A stretch of 64,000 nucleotides of DNA from Micromonospora_I sp040659735 (GTDB lineage: Bacteria > Actinomycetota > Actinomycetes > Mycobacteriales > Micromonosporaceae): assembly GCF_040659735.1 (NCBI RefSeq), contig NZ_JBFANZ010000007.1:105473-169472 (forward strand), given 5' to 3'. A program made the translations under genes and the position numbers. The number at the start of each line of letters is the position of its first letter. The first letter of the stretch is position 1. Positions 63,531 through 64,000 of this stretch are shown piece by piece. The notes under the pieces were generated by a model, which worked only from the letters and a program-made list of their open reading frames with translations, did not search any database and was not told the origin of the DNA.

Positions 63531-64000
63531 ATGACGTTTTTCGAATACCTGCAGAGTCGCCGTGTCCTGCTGCTGGCGCAGACTCTGGAACACGCCAATA
63601 TCGTGCTGATGTCCGTCGCGATCGCCACGGTCATCGGGGTGCTGATCGCTGTCGCCACGTACCGGCACCGGCGGAGCCGGGCGATCGCGGTGGCGATCGC
63701 CGCGGCGGTCCTGACGATCCCGTCGTTCGCGCTGCTCGGCCTGCTGATCCCGCCGTTGGGGCTGGGCTACATGCCGCCGTTGGTCGCGCTGACGCTCTAC
63801 GCGGTGCTGCCGATCCTGCGGAACACCGTGGTCGGGCTGACCGAGATCGACCCGCAACTCACCGAGGCCGCGCGCGGCATCGGGATGAGCCCGCTGCGAC
63901 GGCTGGCCACTGTGGAGATCCCGCTGGCCTGGCCGGTCATCCTGGCCGGGATCCGGGTCTCCACCCAGATGACGATGGGCATCGCCGCGATCGCCGCCTA
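63531..64000 (+). CDS. osmoprotectant (glycine betaine/choline) ABC transporter permease, 3' end missing
   Basis: About 156 residues are visible before the window ends; no stop is reached. It has three to four membrane segments and a permease motif (EAARGIGMSPLRRLATVEIPLAWPVILAGIR near residue 120) typical of the inner-membrane subunit that contacts the ATPase (EAA loop), as in OpuCB/ProW. A strong GGGAGGTGA ribosome site precedes the ATG. It would take up compatible solutes such as glycine betaine. Its partners should lie just downstream. Confidence 0.88.
   Translation, partial: MTFFEYLQSRRVLLLAQTLEHANIVLMSVAIATVIGVLIAVATYRHRRSRAIAVAIAAAVLTIPSFALLGLLIPPLGLGYMPPLVALTLYAVLPILRNTVVGLTEIDPQLTEAARGIGMSPLRRLATVEIPLAWPVILAGIRVSTQMTMGIAAIAA

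Overview
The window is very GC-rich DNA from a filamentous actinobacterium, most probably Micromonosporaceae (Micromonospora or a close relative). The basis is codon use, abundant GTG/TTG starts, TANNNT -10 boxes placed 6-7 nt before start codons (leaderless transcripts), F420-type enzymes and actinobacterial families such as DUF6461 and MASE4 kinases. The genus is an inference.

Regions: (1) 0-9.3 kb: the 3' part of an LCP cell-wall ligase, a lipoprotein, then a glycolate-utilisation operon with malate synthase A, glycolate oxidase GlcD-GlcE-GlcF and an LctP-type permease, which would carry imported glycolate through glyoxylate to malate. (2) 9.3-15.7 kb: a signalling block with a GGDEF/EAL protein, a MerR regulator fused to a beta-clamp-like domain behind a textbook MerR promoter, a PilZ protein and a membrane histidine kinase. 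(3) 15.9-22.6 kb: a tightly overlapping six-gene minus-strand operon encoding a secreted protein with a sorting-signal-like C-terminus, a PIG-L deacetylase, a processive-type GT2, an exosortase-family protein fused to an ATP-grasp enzyme, UDP-GlcNAc 2-epimerase and a HAD phosphatase. This is the best candidate for an undescribed system: surface-protein processing coupled to glycan synthesis. (4) 22.7-31 kb: PBP4-type carboxypeptidase, a NodB-GT2-acyltransferase three-module protein, a hydrolase and an EAL-DICT protein.

(5) 31-44 kb: a mosaic containing a truncated helicase gene, IS debris, a 2-TM beta-rich orphan, two PPOX proteins, an LLM oxidoreductase, a golvesin/M23 peptidase, an Ag85-like esterase, a TetR-MMPL efflux pair with two matching operators, and a five-gene operon of small proteins (one DivIVA-like) divergent from a short GntR regulator. 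(6) 44.9-61.2 kb: a defence island with a decayed IS481-family element, Vsr, a C5 cytosine methyltransferase, a Z1-domain ATPase, a PD-(D/E)XK protein, a MORC/MutL-like GHKL ATPase, a truncated DUF262 gene, an SF1 ATPase, a MazF-like toxin and an XRE-SF2 helicase pair. Defence-gene density, several broken genes and locally lower GC suggest horizontal acquisition. (7) 61.2-64 kb: a prolyl oligopeptidase and the 5' part of an osmolyte ABC permease.

Two links recur. Three c-di-GMP proteins (GGDEF/EAL, PilZ, EAL-DICT) lie within about 20 kb. Translational coupling by ATGA/GTGA/TTGA overlaps defines the operons at 15.9-22.6, 42.5-44.0 and 51.9-54.4 kb.
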